A stretch of 6,359 nucleotides of DNA from Nitrososphaerales archaeon TH703 (GTDB taxonomy: Archaea; Thermoproteota; Nitrososphaeria; Nitrososphaerales; Nitrososphaeraceae). Position 1 is the stretch's first letter. Every line of letters starts with the position of its first letter. Below are positions 5,118-6,359 of the stretch, one piece after another. Below the pieces are notes generated by a model that was given only the letters and a program-made list of their open reading frames with translations, was not told where the DNA came from and ran no database searches. The position numbers and the translations under genes were made by a program. The stretch covers positions 1-6,359 of the forward strand of contig JAATVL010000233.1 of the NCBI GenBank assembly GCA_014523525.1, given 5' to 3'.

Positions 5118-5339
5118 TCAGCGTTCTTTGGGGAAGACCCCAGTGAGTTTGCTCAAAGTCTGACATAAGAAATTGCATGGAGTGTGTTCAAAAAATAAAT
5201 CTTCAGCTTTTAAACCATGAACCTTGATCGCATGATCTGCACCTTTGCTCAAGATTTCATCTTCTGTTTCACCCTCAATCACGTAATCGCAATCCAGTCC
5301 TGTTTCACGGCAACAAAGGCTTAACAATACAATATACAT
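5118..5339 (-). CDS. DUF1059 family small protein
   Basis: A 73-aa protein of the DUF1059 family, recognisable from SLCCRETGLDCDYVIEGETEDEIL and HAIKVHGL (written here in parts of the first 43 residues). The family is small, cytoplasmic and of unknown function, with a conserved C-x6/7-C pair near the N-terminus (here Cys10 and Cys17) and two histidines (His36, His41). After the HG the family usually ends in a simple helix. Here the tail instead reads EDLFFEHTPCNFLCQTL, adding Cys55 and Cys59 (C-x3-C). The ATG at 5339 is used for the coordinates. TTG at 5327 would give MLSLCCRETG, which matches the usual family N-terminus better, and a TATA-like CTTTAT lies 27 nt before it. It is convergent with the DUF3179 gene and divergent from the MOSC gene. 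Confidence 0.85.
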   Translation of the reverse strand: MYIVLLSLCCRETGLDCDYVIEGETEDEILSKGADHAIKVHGLKAEDLFFEHTPCNFLCQTLSKLTGVFPKER

Positions 5340-5351
5340 ATACTACGCCAC

Positions 5352-5357
5352 ATAAAG
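5352..5357 (-). promoter_or_regulatory. TATA-like box for the DUF1059 gene
   Basis: On the minus strand the sequence is CTTTAT, centred 27-28 nt before the TTG codon at 5327 and only about 16 nt before the ATG at 5339. If this box is used, transcription starts inside the ATG-based ORF and translation would begin at the TTG. The wider context, AAAAC, five bases, then ACTTTA, loosely resembles the element at 200-224, which has a four-base spacing. Confidence 0.3.
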
Positions 5358-5424
5358 TATTAAGTTTTCTAATTCAAATATCCTGCAAACTACAAAATCT
5401 GGGCCACAGATTGAACTTTGAAGG

Positions 5425-5433
5425 TTTATTTAA
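5425..5433 (+). promoter_or_regulatory. TATA-like box for the MOSC gene, deciding its start
   Basis: TTTATTTAA is centred 28 nt before the TTG at 5457. This is the spacing for a leaderless transcript starting at that TTG. It argues against the upstream TTG at 5418, which would place the box inside the coding sequence. Confidence 0.5.
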
Positions 5434-5456
5434 GATGTTTGGATAGCTTATGTGCT

Positions 5457-6107
5457 TTGAAGCTATTATCACTAAATGTCGGACTTCCACGCCAAGTGAG
5501 ATTCCAGGATGAACTTGTAACTACAGGAATCTTTAAGGAACCCGTTCGTGGTCGAATAAGACTACGGAAACTCAATCTCGACGGAGATAAGCAGGCTGAC
5601 TTGACGGTACATGGTGGTGTCGACAAGGCCATCTATGCCTATGCAAGTGAACATTATAGCTACTGGCAAAAGGAACTCCATGGCATTTCCTTGCCTTGGG
5701 GTATGTTTGGTGAAAATTTTACTACACAAGGAATGTTTGAAGAAATGGTTAACATTGGTGATCAATTCCAGGTTGGAACAGCAAAAGTCGTGGCAACCCA
5801 GCCTAGGATGCCTTGTTATAAACTTGGAGTAAAATTTGGAAGAATGGACATAATTAAAAGATTTTTAGCAAGTGGTCTTACAGGTGTCTATTTCAAGGTA
5901 ATGAAGGAAGGAGAGTTAGAACAAGGTGACGAAATTAAACTTATCAAAAAAGATGAAAATAATGTTACGGTAAAGGATATTGTCAGGTTATACACTGTAA
6001 ATAAGGACGATGTTCAAACAACAGAACGCGCCATAAAGGTTAAAGATTTACCAAATGGCTGGAAGTTTCATTTCATCGAACAGTTAAAGCAGGTAAGAAA
6101 AAAATGA
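5457..6107 (+). CDS. MOSC domain-containing protein (YiiM type)
   Basis: A 216-aa MOSC-domain protein. MOSC domains are related to the C-terminal domain of molybdenum cofactor sulfurase and are also found in YiiM and the mARC/YcbX proteins. YiiM-like landmarks are all present, numbered from the TTG at 5457: KLLSLNVGLPR at the N-terminus, ADLTVHGGVDKAIYAY (47-62), WGMFGENFTTQGM (81-93), and QPRMPCYKLGVKFG (115-128) with Cys120, the conserved cysteine expected to ligate the metal or sulfur. GLTGVYFKVMKEGELEQGD follows. The TTG at 5457 was preferred over the TTG at 5418 because the family begins at KLLSLNVG and because TTTATTTAA lies 28 nt before it. The upstream choice would add 13 residues. 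moaA follows after 40 nt, which supports a molybdenum-cofactor role, perhaps Moco-dependent reduction of N-hydroxylated compounds as in E. coli YiiM. Confidence 0.9.
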   Translation: MKLLSLNVGLPRQVRFQDELVTTGIFKEPVRGRIRLRKLNLDGDKQADLTVHGGVDKAIYAYASEHYSYWQKELHGISLPWGMFGENFTTQGMFEEMVNIGDQFQVGTAKVVATQPRMPCYKLGVKFGRMDIIKRFLASGLTGVYFKVMKEGELEQGDEIKLIKKDENNVTVKDIVRLYTVNKDDVQTTERAIKVKDLPNGWKFHFIEQLKQVRKK

Positions 6108-6130
6108 TCGCCATCATAAGCTGGCATACA

Positions 6131-6139
6131 AGGAGATGA
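6131..6139 (+). promoter_or_regulatory. Ribosome binding site of moaA
   Basis: AGGAGATGA matches the Shine-Dalgarno consensus AGGAGGTGA at 8 of 9 positions and lies 8 nt before the ATG at 6148. Two closer ATGs are excluded: the one at 6136 runs straight into an in-frame TGA, and the one at 6141 is out of frame. A clear ribosome binding site, with no TATA box nearby, suggests moaA is translated from a transcript that begins upstream, probably with the MOSC gene. Confidence 0.6.
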
Positions 6140-6147
6140 CATGATCC

Positions 6148-6359
6148 ATGAAAAGCAAACTAATAGATAATTATGGTAGAATTGCAAAAAAGCTAAGGGT
6201 CTCTGTCACAGATAGATGCAATATGAGATGCGGGTATTGCATGCCAACAAACAATACACAGTGGTTTGATAGTACTGAAGTTCTCTCTTTTGAGGAGATA
6301 ATTAGGCTTTCATCTATTTTCGCTAATTTAGGGGTTGAGAAAATAAGAATAACAGGAGG
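6148..6359 (+). CDS. moaA: GTP 3',8-cyclase MoaA (5' part, cut by the window end)
   Basis: The first 70 codons of a radical SAM protein. Residues 17-33 read RVSVTDRCNMRCGYCMP, the MoaA form of the CxxxCxxC motif; Cys24, Cys28 and Cys31 would bind the N-terminal [4Fe-4S] cluster that cleaves S-adenosylmethionine. E-V-L-S-F-E-E-I-I-R-L follows and then the KIRITGG strand, where the GG contributes to SAM binding. MoaA converts GTP to 3',8-cyclo-GTP, the first step of molybdenum cofactor synthesis. MoaA is usually about 300-340 aa, so three quarters or more of the gene lies beyond the window, including the C-terminal second cluster and the GG tail, which cannot be checked. A strong ribosome binding site at 6131-6139 fixes the start. 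The upstream MOSC gene makes a plausible Moco operon. Confidence 0.92.
   Translation, partial: MKSKLIDNYGRIAKKLRVSVTDRCNMRCGYCMPTNNTQWFDSTEVLSFEEIIRLSSIFANLGVEKIRITG

Noticed and set aside
5129..5142. Hairpin TGGGG-AAGA-CCCCA as a terminator for the minus-strand DUF1059 gene
   Set aside because: It lies within the last codons of the gene (TGVFPKER) and is not followed by a T tract.
5611..5832. Plus-strand ORF of 73 aa inside the MOSC gene
   Set aside because: It is an alternative frame of the highly conserved HGG to MPCYKLG region of MOSC.

Overview
The window looks archaeal, most likely an ammonia-oxidising Nitrososphaeria (Thaumarchaeota) genome of the AT-rich Ca. Nitrosocosmicus type. 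The reasons are an AT-rich background, TATA-like boxes about 25-30 nt upstream of several starts (leaderless transcription), T-tract terminators, TTG starts, and protein types I associate with that group: a CARF-like/wHTH regulator, a GCCG membrane protein and secreted lineage-specific proteins. The genus is an inference. I see no rRNA, tRNA, CRISPR array or transposase.

Left part (1-1251) is a run of very small genes around one ordinary gene. Two unrelated cysteine-rich miniproteins (40 aa, 9 Cys, minus strand; 47 aa, 10 Cys, plus strand) are divergent across a shared 103-nt promoter region. Next come a possible 52-aa ORF whose stop overlaps the start of an NTF2/SnoaL-like protein (TAATG), and a 50-aa protein with one membrane segment. 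The 47-aa and 50-aa genes are preceded by nearly the same 25-nt element (22/25 identical), which suggests co-regulation.

Middle part (1362-4901) holds a secreted protein built of two tandem copies of one domain, ended by a T-rich terminator. It is followed by a compact three-gene run: a CARF-like sensor/winged-helix regulator, a multi-pass membrane protein with a twin-cysteine GCCG motif, and a secreted DUF3179 protein with a YCPLC motif. Spacings of 14 and 6 nt suggest one operon, in which a ligand-sensing regulator may control an envelope module.

Right part (5118-6359) has a convergent DUF1059 small protein and, divergent from it, a YiiM-type MOSC protein followed after 40 nt by the start of moaA, which is cut by the window end. 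MOSC domains and MoaA both belong to molybdenum-cofactor biology, so this is probably a functional pair.

The most novel material is the small-protein cluster with its repeated promoter element, then the CARF-like/GCCG/DUF3179 operon.
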